A DNA stretch of 6,593 nt from Actinomycetota bacterium (GTDB lineage: Bacteria; Actinomycetota; Humimicrobiia; Humimicrobiales; Humimicrobiaceae), in assembly GCA_023379515.1 (NCBI GenBank), contig JAMCQQ010000404.1, positions 1-6,593 on the forward strand. Direction: 5' to 3'. Position 1 is the first letter of the stretch, and every line of letters starts with the position of its first letter. This document shows positions 1-5,858 of the stretch, in pieces. The notes under the pieces are model-generated. The model was not told where the DNA came from. It ran no database searches and saw nothing but the letters and a program-made list of their open reading frames with translations. Position numbers and translations under genes: made by a program.

Positions 1-1
1 T

Positions 2-604
2 GCTGCCAGGAGTGTGGGAATAGATTGCCTGGTTAGAATACCCGAAAATAACAGCACTTTGATTTCTCAAACGCTGGATGATGGAGCCGATGGAATAATT
101 ATTTCACATATAGAGACAGCAGAAGAAGCTGTAAAGATGGTACAAGCAGCAAAATATTATCCTCAAGGAACTCGTAGTATAGCTCAAACCAATCGAGCAA
201 CTAGTTATAAAATAGTAGATCAGAGTGAATATATATGCTTAGCTAATGCGGAGACTATCGTAGTTGTATTAATTGAAAGTCAAACGGGTATGAACAATCT
301 TGAAAAAATCTTAAAAGTTTCAGGGTTAGATGCTGTTCTTTTAGGGCAAAGAGATTTAGCCCAATCTCTAGGACTTGCAGATGATATTCAAAATCCATTA
401 ATAATTGAAAATTTTCAAAAGATGATCAAATTATCTAGAAATGCAGGTTTATCTGCTATGGTGTCAGTAAGTTTTGCAAAAGAGGCAGTACCTTTTATTG
501 AATTGGGAGCAAGACTAATAATAATAGGTAAGGATATGCGTTTTCTTTACAGAGTTTACGAAAAAGAGCTTCAGAATACCAAAGACTATGATAGAAACAG
601 GTGA
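2..604 (+). CDS. HpcH/HpaI aldolase family protein, 5' end outside window
   Basis: This is the C-terminal part of a metal-dependent class II aldolase of the HpcH/HpaI (2-keto-3-deoxy acid aldolase) fold, which cleaves or forms 2-keto-3-deoxy acids using pyruvate. The frame is open from base 2. Its first codons (AARSVGIDCLVRIPENN) align with the family segment around the catalytic arginine (Arg at 35-37), so about 70 N-terminal residues lie upstream and the GTG at 14 is not the real start. Visible motifs are the LDDGADGIIISHIETAEEA strand-helix, YYPQGTRS, IESQTG with the metal-ligand Glu at 275-277, and GQRDLAQSLG with the metal-ligand Asp at 353-355. The usual GPxDLS reads GQRDLA here, a modest divergence. 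The stop overlaps the start region of the next gene, so the two are translationally linked. The fold is confident; the substrate is unknown. Confidence 0.85.
   Translation, partial: AARSVGIDCLVRIPENNSTLISQTLDDGADGIIISHIETAEEAVKMVQAAKYYPQGTRSIAQTNRATSYKIVDQSEYICLANAETIVVVLIESQTGMNNLEKILKVSGLDAVLLGQRDLAQSLGLADDIQNPLIIENFQKMIKLSRNAGLSAMVSVSFAKEAVPFIELGARLIIIGKDMRFLYRVYEKELQNTKDYDRNR
599..604 (+). promoter_or_regulatory. Ribosome binding site that favours the ATG at 610
   Basis: AGGTGA lies five bases before the ATG at 610, and it also covers the GTG at 601 and the stop of the preceding aldolase. A ribosome terminating on the aldolase could therefore reinitiate on the dehydrogenase. The GTG at 601 has only A-rich sequence upstream, so the ATG at 610 is the better-supported start. 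Confidence 0.6.
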
Positions 605-609
605 GTTTT

Positions 610-1590
610 ATGTCGACATTTTTAATAACCGTAGTTCCATATCAGGATGTTATTGATAATATCGAAAGAGAAATTAAGGCAAAAAACTATAAGGTTAAAC
701 TTGACTATTCAGATGCAAGGTGGAAAGAAGCAGATCTCTTAAAAAAAATAAAAGATATAGATGCTTTAATCGCAGATTCAGATGAAGTCACAAGCCTGGT
801 AATAGAATCTGCAAATCAATTGAAAGTGATATCACGCTGCGGAATGGGTATTGATAATATAGATGTTGATTCTGCTACCAGAAATGGCATAGTGGTCACT
901 AATACCCCCGGAGTTATGGCACCAGCTGTAGCAGATTTAACTTTTGCTCTGATTTTGGCTCTGGCAAGAAAAATACCTTTTGCGGATTGTGCGACTAAAT
1001 CAGGAGAATGGCCAAGGATATTTGGTCAATCTGTTGCAGGTAAAACTCTTGGAGTAATCGGAGTAGGATATATTGGGAAAGAGGTAGTAAAACGTGCTAT
1101 GGGATTTGGTATGCGCATCATGGGCTATGATCTTAAACATGATGAAAACTTTGCAAGACGTTATAATCTGGAATATGTCTCTTTGGATACTCTATTAATG
1201 AATTCTGATTTTGTATCAGTAAATGTATCTCTGAATCCTTCGACAAAACATATGATTGGTGAAAAACAGTTTAAGCTGATGAAAAAAACTGCACTTTTTT
1301 TCAACACTTCCAGAGGAGCAGTAGTGGACGAAAATGCACTTTGCAATGCTTTGACATCAAATTTAATTTCTGGTGCAGGAATTGATACATTTGAGTCAGA
1401 ACCGCCGGTCAGTAGCCCATTACTCAAAATGAAGAATGTCATTACTACTCCACATATAGGAAGTTCCACATATGAGGCTATGAGAGATATGGCATATTTG
1501 TCTATGAGTAATGCTGTAGATGTTCTTGAAGGCAAAAAACCTCAATTTGTTGTTAATTCTGAAGTACTGAAAAAAGTTAATTTGAAGTAA
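610..1590 (+). CDS. D-2-hydroxyacid dehydrogenase, NAD-dependent, phosphoglycerate dehydrogenase-like
   Basis: This is a complete cytosolic oxidoreductase interconverting a 2-hydroxy acid and its 2-keto acid, about 326 residues, normal for the short family without an ACT domain. Residue numbers here count from the alternative GTG at 601; subtract 3 for the ATG at 610. The substrate domain carries SRCGMGIDNIDVDSATRNGI (79-97) and NTPGVMAPAVADL. The Rossmann motif GVIGVGYIG is at 151-159, and Asp177 at the end of the second strand points to NAD rather than NADP. The catalytic set is complete: Arg238 in NTSRGAVVDE, Glu267 in FESEP and His285 in PHIGSST. It overlaps the upstream aldolase, which suggests that the two act on the same keto/hydroxy acid. 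SerA, glyoxylate or hydroxypyruvate reductase and other specificities cannot be told apart from sequence alone. Confidence 0.93.
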   Translation: MSTFLITVVPYQDVIDNIEREIKAKNYKVKLDYSDARWKEADLLKKIKDIDALIADSDEVTSLVIESANQLKVISRCGMGIDNIDVDSATRNGIVVTNTPGVMAPAVADLTFALILALARKIPFADCATKSGEWPRIFGQSVAGKTLGVIGVGYIGKEVVKRAMGFGMRIMGYDLKHDENFARRYNLEYVSLDTLLMNSDFVSVNVSLNPSTKHMIGEKQFKLMKKTALFFNTSRGAVVDENALCNALTSNLISGAGIDTFESEPPVSSPLLKMKNVITTPHIGSSTYEAMRDMAYLSMSNAVDVLEGKKPQFVVNSEVLKKVNLK

Positions 1591-1620
1591 TGTTGCTTTA
1601 TAAATTAAAGATAATATAGT

Positions 1621-2298
1621 ATGAATTCGATTGAATATAAAACACGGTTTGTAAAACTTTCTTACGATCTATCTGTTGATACGCCTATTTTTTATAAAAA
1701 TCCTCCAGTGGAGGTAAAGCGAATAAATGATAGCATTTCGACGACTCATTTATTAACAATACATAATCATTCAGGTACACATATCGACGGACCTGCACAT
1801 TTTTATCCAGATGCTGATAGTATAGACCAGTTTGATATAAATGAGTTTGTATTCAAATCCTCCAGGTTAATAGATGTTCCCAAGAATCCTAATGAACTAA
1901 TCCAAATATCCGATCTTCAGCAGCATGAGTCTGCTATTGATGCAGCAGACATTCTTTTTATTCGAACAGGATTTAACATTTACCGAAATCAGCCTGAATA
2001 CTGGAGTAATCAAAATCCAGCGTTTTCATCAGATGTTGCTGATTATCTGCGTAAGAATTTCCCATAGCACTACGCATTAGGTATGGATTTACCAGCTGCT
2101 GTTAGCCCCTCACACCTTAAGGAGGGAATTGACTTTCATCTTAAAATGCTGGAAGTCGATAGCAAAGGTCATCATATTTGGCTCATCGAGGATGTTAATC
2201 TGACAGAATATAACAAGAATATATTCAGAGTACTTGTTATTCCCCTTATTGTGAAGACAACGGACAGTGCACCTTGTGTTATTCTGGGAGAAATATGA
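1621..2298 (+). pseudogene. Cyclase/kynurenine formamidase-like hydrolase interrupted by in-frame TAG
   Basis: This is a metal-dependent hydrolase of the cyclase (KynB-like arylformamidase) family, acting on amide or lactone bonds; its substrate here is unknown. The family signature HxGTHxDxPxHF is present as HNHSGTHIDGPAHF, with His50, His54, Asp56 and His60. A TAG at 2065-2067 would end translation at 148 residues. The same frame continues without any shift as HYALGMDLPAAVSPSHLKEG, followed by the later family residues His173 (DFHLKML) and Glu190 (LIEDVNL) and a typical C-terminal strand, to a TGA at 2296-2298. The total is 225 codons, normal for the family. The short product would lack the second metal-ligand set. 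The restart at ATG 2083 has no convincing ribosome site. The ATG at 1621 is only weakly preceded by a purine stretch, 30 bases after the dehydrogenase. Nonsense mutation, sequencing error and UAG readthrough all remain possible. Confidence 0.8.
2065..2067 (+). other. In-frame amber codon inside the cyclase gene
   Basis: TAG sits between ...YLRKNFP and HYALGMD..., at a place where family members read straight through. The surrounding bases stay in the same frame, so one substitution is enough to explain it. Every other gene end visible in the window is TGA or TAA (604, 1590, 2298, 3569, 4825, 5839). Confidence 0.85.
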
Positions 2299-2366
2299 GT
2301 AAAAAATGAGTTTATCTTTTTAAAATAAAATTTATAAAAAATTGTGTTTAAATGACATTGACAAAT

Positions 2367-2370
2367 GGAG
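2367..2370 (+). promoter_or_regulatory. Ribosome binding site choosing the ATG at 2379
   Basis: GGAG stands eight bases before the ATG at 2379, a standard spacing. The upstream in-frame ATG at 2352 has only A/T-rich sequence before it. The residues after 2379 (MNTRELFLRILNF) also match the usual N-terminus of UroD-like proteins, whereas the nine residues before it do not. Confidence 0.65.
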
Positions 2371-2378
2371 AAAAAGAA

Positions 2379-3569
2379 ATGAATACACGTGAACTTTTTT
2401 TAAGGATTCTAAATTTTCAAGATGCCCCTCGTACTCTGGATTGGGAATTTGGATACTGGGGAGGAACGATAAAAAGATGGTATCAAGAGGGACTGCCTAT
2501 GAAATATGGTTTGACTAAAGAGGTTACTTATGGCGAAGCTGTTGCAGGTACTTCAGGTCATTGGCCAGTAACCAGCTGGGATGAAAATTTAATTCGCGAC
2601 TTGGATGTCAGCGACTTTTTCAATTTTGACTCTGGGATTGAGTTAATCCCCTTTCATTATTGGATTTATCCTAAATATGAACCCCAAATTTTAAAAGAAG
2701 ATGACCAGCACAGGGAGTTAATTGATAAAGATGGTATTAAAAAAAGAATATACAAGAATGATTCTTCTATGCCGCAGTTTCTGGACTGGCCGGTTAAGAA
2801 TAAGAAAGATTGGGAAATAGTAAGAGAGGAAAGATTCAGATATAATTTTGAGGAAAGACTAAAGGGAGATATTCAGGAGCTAAAGATTAAATATTCAAAT
2901 AGACAATTTCCATTAGGTTTATTCTGCGGGCCTGTGGGATTTTTTGGTTCTTTAAGGTTTTTAATGGGAGATGTTAATCTGTTTTTTGCTTATTATGACC
3001 AGCCTGCTCTTTTAAAAGAAATTATAAATTTTCTTGTTGATTTCTGGCTTGATCTTTCATCTGAAATCATGAAGCATTTTGAAGTGGATGTGGTCTTCTT
3101 CTGGGAGGACATGTCTGGTAAAAACGGCTCTTTGATCAGCCCTTCGCTATTCAGGGAATTTATGATGCCGCCCTATAAAAAAATCATAAGCGCGTTAAAG
3201 AGCAGGGGAATGAATCATTTTATGGTTGATACGGATGGTAATGTAGCTGAACTCATACCACTTTTTTTAGAATGTGGAATGACCGGAATGTATCCATTCG
3301 AGGTTCAGGCAGGCAATGATATTTTTAAGATTAGAAAGAAATATCCTAAACTACAAATAATGGGAGGACTTGATAAGAACACTTTATCCAAAGATAGGGA
3401 AAATATTGTCAGAGAACTTAATAATCTTGAAGAATTAATTCAATTTGGGGGCTATATTCCCTTTGCCGATCATTTTATTCCACCTAATGTAAGTTGGGAG
3501 AATTTTAAGATTTATAGAAAAGAACTTAAAAGTAAAATCACCGGAACCCCAATATTTCTCCCAGAATAA
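2379..3569 (+). CDS. Uroporphyrinogen decarboxylase-like protein, not a canonical HemE or MtaA
   Basis: This 396-residue TIM-barrel protein belongs to the broad UroD/methyltransferase superfamily. It opens with the typical MNTRELFLRILNFQDAPRTL and then WEFGYWGGTIKRWYQEGLP (22-40). Other landmarks are FWEDMSGKNGSLISPSLF (241-258), VDTDGNVAELIP (283-294), PFEVQAGND (306-314), MGGLDKNTL (328-336) and GGYIPFADHFIPPNVSWENF (358-376). The N-terminal arginine-rich substrate motif of true HemE (PVWxMRQAGR) is absent. The His-x-Cys zinc motif of corrinoid:CoM methyltransferases (MtaA/MtbA) is replaced by Asp-Thr-Asp-Gly. Neither heme synthesis nor zinc-dependent methyl transfer is therefore supported. 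No corrinoid-binding protein is next to it. It is 80 bases downstream of the broken cyclase and closes the first gene block. Its reaction is unknown; the catabolic neighbours suggest a role in decarboxylation or demethylation, which is inference only. Confidence 0.85.
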   Translation: MNTRELFLRILNFQDAPRTLDWEFGYWGGTIKRWYQEGLPMKYGLTKEVTYGEAVAGTSGHWPVTSWDENLIRDLDVSDFFNFDSGIELIPFHYWIYPKYEPQILKEDDQHRELIDKDGIKKRIYKNDSSMPQFLDWPVKNKKDWEIVREERFRYNFEERLKGDIQELKIKYSNRQFPLGLFCGPVGFFGSLRFLMGDVNLFFAYYDQPALLKEIINFLVDFWLDLSSEIMKHFEVDVVFFWEDMSGKNGSLISPSLFREFMMPPYKKIISALKSRGMNHFMVDTDGNVAELIPLFLECGMTGMYPFEVQAGNDIFKIRKKYPKLQIMGGLDKNTLSKDRENIVRELNNLEELIQFGGYIPFADHFIPPNVSWENFKIYRKELKSKITGTPIFLPE

Positions 3570-3582
3570 CACAAGGAATAAT

Positions 3583-3603
3583 TGGTCTTGTTGCTTAAGA
3601 CTA
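3583..3603 (+). terminator. Weak candidate intrinsic terminator after the UroD-like gene
   Basis: TGGTCTT (3583-3589) can pair with AAGACTA (3597-3603) around a 7-base loop, a 7-bp stem that includes one G-U pair. It starts 13 bases after the stop codon and is followed by the moderately T-rich CTTTACTTATATT. The stem is short and the tail imperfect, so this is tentative. Its position between two gene blocks fits termination. Confidence 0.35.
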
Positions 3604-3739
3604 CTTTACTTATATTGCCTCACTAATTAGCCTTTCTATAATTTGTAACCTTATCATTTCTTTTTTTATCATGTGATATTGTTTTATCCTTTTCATAATA
3701 CTGAAAAAAACTAATTTGATAGCATTACAGTAAATAATA

Positions 3740-3784
3740 ATTTTTTTAAAAAAATATTGACTTAAATTTAACTTATGTTAACAT
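3740..3784 (+). promoter_or_regulatory. Sigma70-like promoter with A/T tract for the E1 alpha/beta block
   Basis: TTGACT (3757-3762) matches the -35 consensus at 5 of 6 bases, and TAACAT (3779-3784) follows after a 16-base spacer as a 4 of 6 match to the -10. Directly upstream is ATTTTTTTAAAAAAAT (3740-3755), itself a palindrome, placed where an UP element would sit. The predicted start of transcription is near 3791, giving a leader of about 24 bases to the ATG at 3815. The rest of the 245-bp gap (3604-3739) is AT-rich with no ORF or clear structure. Confidence 0.55.
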
Positions 3785-3793
3785 GTTAACATA
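3774..3793 (+). promoter_or_regulatory. Perfect 20-bp palindrome, probable operator
   Basis: TATGTTAACATGTTAACATA is identical to its own reverse complement. It also contains two tandem copies of TGTTAACA (3776-3783 and 3784-3791), each palindromic in itself. It covers the proposed -10 and transcription start, so a dimeric repressor bound here would block the promoter of the dehydrogenase/aldolase block. Symmetry and length suit GntR- or LacI-type regulators. No regulator gene lies in the window, so the partner is unknown. Confidence 0.65.
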
Positions 3794-3814
3794 TAAAACA
3801 GTTAAAAATATATC

Positions 3815-4825
3815 ATGAATATTAATTTAAAAAAAGTAATGGTAAATAAAGATTTGAACAAAAAAAAATTACTAAGTTTATATGAAGTAATGATAAAAAT
3901 TCGTTATTTCGAAGAAAAAATCCTTGACCTGTTTCTTCAAGGAAAATTACCAGGGACTCTTCATTTATATAATGGGCAGGAAGCTATATCAGCTGGTGTT
4001 TGTTCTAATTTAAGAAATGATGATTATATAATTGGTACTCATAGACCTCATGGATGTTGTATTGCTAAAGGAGTTTCGATAAATAGTATAATGGCTGAAA
4101 TTTTTGGTAAAAAAACTGGATGCTGTAAAGGGAAAGGCGGTTCCATGCATATTGGTGATATTAATGTCGGTGCAGTTACATCAATAGCAATTGTAGGCGC
4201 TGGTATTCCTATTGCATGTGGTTTGGGTTTAGCTTGTAAACTTAAAGGAAATGATAATGTAACTGTTACATTTTTTGGAGACGGAGCGTCAAATGAAGGA
4301 GCTTTTCATGAAGCATTAAATTTAGCAGCCATTAAAAATCTTCCAGTTATTTTTGTTTGCGAAAATAATCTTTATGGTTATTCAACACACATTTCGAAAG
4401 CAATGAAAATTAAAAATATTTCTCAGAGAGCTTCTTCTTATGGTATACAAGGATTTACTGTGAACGGAAATGACGTGATTGCTGTTTACGAATCTGCGAA
4501 AGAAGCAATAGATAGAGCAAGAAAAGGTAACGGTCCGACTCTATTAGAGTATAAGACCTATCGTATTTTGGGACATTCAAGAAGTGATCCAGGAAAATAT
4601 AGGTCTGCTGAGGAAGTAAAAATGTGGATATCCAGGGATCCTATAAAACTTTATCGCTCTCAATTACTAATGGATAATATTTTTGAATCAATGGAAATCG
4701 ATATTATTGAAAAAAAGGTTAAAAAAGAAATTGACGAAGCTGTATTATTCGCTGAAATTAGTCCAAACCCATCACCTATAGATTTGTATGAGCATGTTTA
4801 TTATGAGACGGAAGGAAAAAATTGA
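3815..4825 (+). CDS. acoA: Thiamine-diphosphate-dependent 2-oxoacid/acetoin dehydrogenase E1 alpha subunit (AcoA-like)
   Basis: This is the alpha subunit of the E1 heterotetramer, which decarboxylates a 2-keto acid or cleaves acetoin using thiamine diphosphate and normally passes the acyl group to an E2 lipoyl protein. The 336 residues cover the full family length. Motifs in order are the N-terminal IRYFEEKILDLFLQGKLPG (29-47), HRPHG (76-80), CKGKGGSMH (104-112), the cofactor motif GDGASNEG (155-162) ending in ENN (183-185, 26 residues after GDG), and the phosphorylation-loop-like YRILGHSRSDPGKYRS (249-264). An in-frame TAA at 3803 limits the start. The ATG at 3815 has no recognisable ribosome site, and the ATG at 3839 (residue 9) is an alternative that is no better. 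The gene abuts its beta partner with no gap. The acetoin assignment rests on resemblance; pyruvate or branched-chain keto acids remain possible. Confidence 0.9.
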   Translation: MNINLKKVMVNKDLNKKKLLSLYEVMIKIRYFEEKILDLFLQGKLPGTLHLYNGQEAISAGVCSNLRNDDYIIGTHRPHGCCIAKGVSINSIMAEIFGKKTGCCKGKGGSMHIGDINVGAVTSIAIVGAGIPIACGLGLACKLKGNDNVTVTFFGDGASNEGAFHEALNLAAIKNLPVIFVCENNLYGYSTHISKAMKIKNISQRASSYGIQGFTVNGNDVIAVYESAKEAIDRARKGNGPTLLEYKTYRILGHSRSDPGKYRSAEEVKMWISRDPIKLYRSQLLMDNIFESMEIDIIEKKVKKEIDEAVLFAEISPNPSPIDLYEHVYYETEGKN

Positions 4826-5839
4826 GTGAGTAGTAAAACGATAGTTGAAGCAGTTAGAGAATCTATTAGAGAAGAAATGAGAAAAGACAAAAAAGTAATT
4901 TGTATTGGTGAAGATATCGGAATAGAAGGTGGTACTGGTGGATCACAGGGTATCTATCTTAGTTTAGTGGAAGAATTTGGACATGAAAGAATTATAGATA
5001 CACCTATTTCTGAAATTGCCATTGCAGGATGCGGAATTGGAGCTGCAATTGCTGATATGAAAGTAATTGTAGATTTACAATATGGAGATTTTATTTTCTG
5101 TATGATGGACCAAATAGTAAATGAGGCAGCCAAAATAACCTATATGTCTGGAGGTAAAGTAAAGATGCCTTTAACAATATTGGCTCCAGTTGGAGCTAGT
5201 GGGCGAGGAGCACAGCATGGACAAAGTCCTGAAGGGTTTTTTATTCATGTTCCAGGATTGCAAGTTGCGGTTCCTTCAAATCCATATGATGCAAAAGGAT
5301 TGATGAAGACAGCAATTAGATCAGAATATCCTACAATTATTTTCCTTCATAAATTGCTATGCGGTGCTAAGGGTGCCAGAAAAGAAGAAGGTGCAAAATC
5401 TATTGAACAAGGAATTCCAGAGTTTGAATATTTAATACCTTTTGGTAAAGCAATAATTAAAAGAGAAGGTAAAGATGTAACTATTTTAGCAAAATTATTA
5501 ATGGTTTTTAAAGCAATTGAAGCAGCTGAAGTTCTAAAGAAAGAAGGAATTGATTTGGAAATTATTGATCCACGTACCCTAGTGCCGTTAGATGAAGATT
5601 TAATAATAAAGTCGATTAAAAAAACTGGAAGATTGGTAGTAGTTGATGAAGATAATGGTAGAGGTAGTTGGGCCTCAGAAGTTTCTGCTGTTTTAGGAGA
5701 AAAGGCATTTGACTACTTAGATGCACCAATAAAGAGAGTAACTGCTCCAAACACACCAGTTCCAAATTCACCTATTCTTGAAAATGAATATGTGCCTTCA
5801 GTTGATAAGATTATTAAAGCTATTAAAGAAATATTATGA
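4826..5839 (+). CDS. acoB: Thiamine-diphosphate-dependent dehydrogenase E1 beta subunit (AcoB-like)
   Basis: This is the beta subunit, which completes the thiamine-diphosphate site at the alpha/beta interface. The 337 residues match the usual length. The N-terminal pyrimidine-binding domain shows IGEDIG (27-32), IDTPISEIAIAGCGIGAA (57-74) with the cofactor-activating Glu63, and GRGAQHGQSPEGFFIHVPGL (126-145). The C-terminal transketolase-like domain shows IIDPRTLVPLDEDLI (246-260) and VVVDEDNGRGSW (271-282). The GTG start follows the alpha stop directly, with AAGGA nine bases upstream inside the alpha coding end, so the two subunits are translationally coupled for stoichiometry. Usual HEd and EHKLLY positions read DED and LHKLLC, mild divergence. 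No E2 or E3 gene follows; an aldolase does. Confidence 0.92.
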   Translation: MSSKTIVEAVRESIREEMRKDKKVICIGEDIGIEGGTGGSQGIYLSLVEEFGHERIIDTPISEIAIAGCGIGAAIADMKVIVDLQYGDFIFCMMDQIVNEAAKITYMSGGKVKMPLTILAPVGASGRGAQHGQSPEGFFIHVPGLQVAVPSNPYDAKGLMKTAIRSEYPTIIFLHKLLCGAKGARKEEGAKSIEQGIPEFEYLIPFGKAIIKREGKDVTILAKLLMVFKAIEAAEVLKKEGIDLEIIDPRTLVPLDEDLIIKSIKKTGRLVVVDEDNGRGSWASEVSAVLGEKAFDYLDAPIKRVTAPNTPVPNSPILENEYVPSVDKIIKAIKEIL

Positions 5840-5844
5840 ATTAT

Positions 5845-5850
5845 AAGGAG
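5845..5850 (+). promoter_or_regulatory. Strong ribosome binding site for the class II aldolase-like gene
   Basis: AAGGAG is eight bases before the ATG at 5859 and is the best Shine-Dalgarno sequence in the window. It indicates that this gene was built for efficient translation, although its reading frame is now interrupted. The gap from the E1 beta stop is only 19 bases, so the genes share a transcript. Confidence 0.8.
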
Positions 5851-5858
5851 ATAAAATA

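Noticed and set aside
14..16. GTG as the start of the first aldolase
   Set aside because: The frame is open to base 2 and the residues before the GTG fit the family alignment, so the gene is cut by the window edge.
1161..1535. Open frame on the minus strand, 124 codons
   Set aside because: It lies wholly inside the well-supported dehydrogenase and resembles no protein family; it is a shadow frame.
1610..1618. GATAATATA before the cyclase, the same 9-mer as in the aldolase repeats
   Set aside because: A 9-base A/T-dominated word is expected to recur by chance in this composition, and the flanks do not match.
2083..2298. Separate 71-residue gene after the cyclase
   Set aside because: It is in the same frame as the cyclase, carries its C-terminal motifs and has no convincing ribosome site, so it is the 3' part of the interrupted gene.
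2299..2351. Possible promoter between the cyclase and UroD-like genes
   Set aside because: The stretch is AT-rich but has no -35/-10 pair with good spacing that I can defend.
2352..2378. ATG at 2352 as the start of the UroD-like protein
   Set aside because: It has no ribosome site; the in-frame ATG at 2379 follows GGAG at eight bases and matches the family N-terminus.
3668..3677. ATCATGTGAT short inverted repeat in the intergenic region
   Set aside because: It has only four-base arms, too small to separate from chance.
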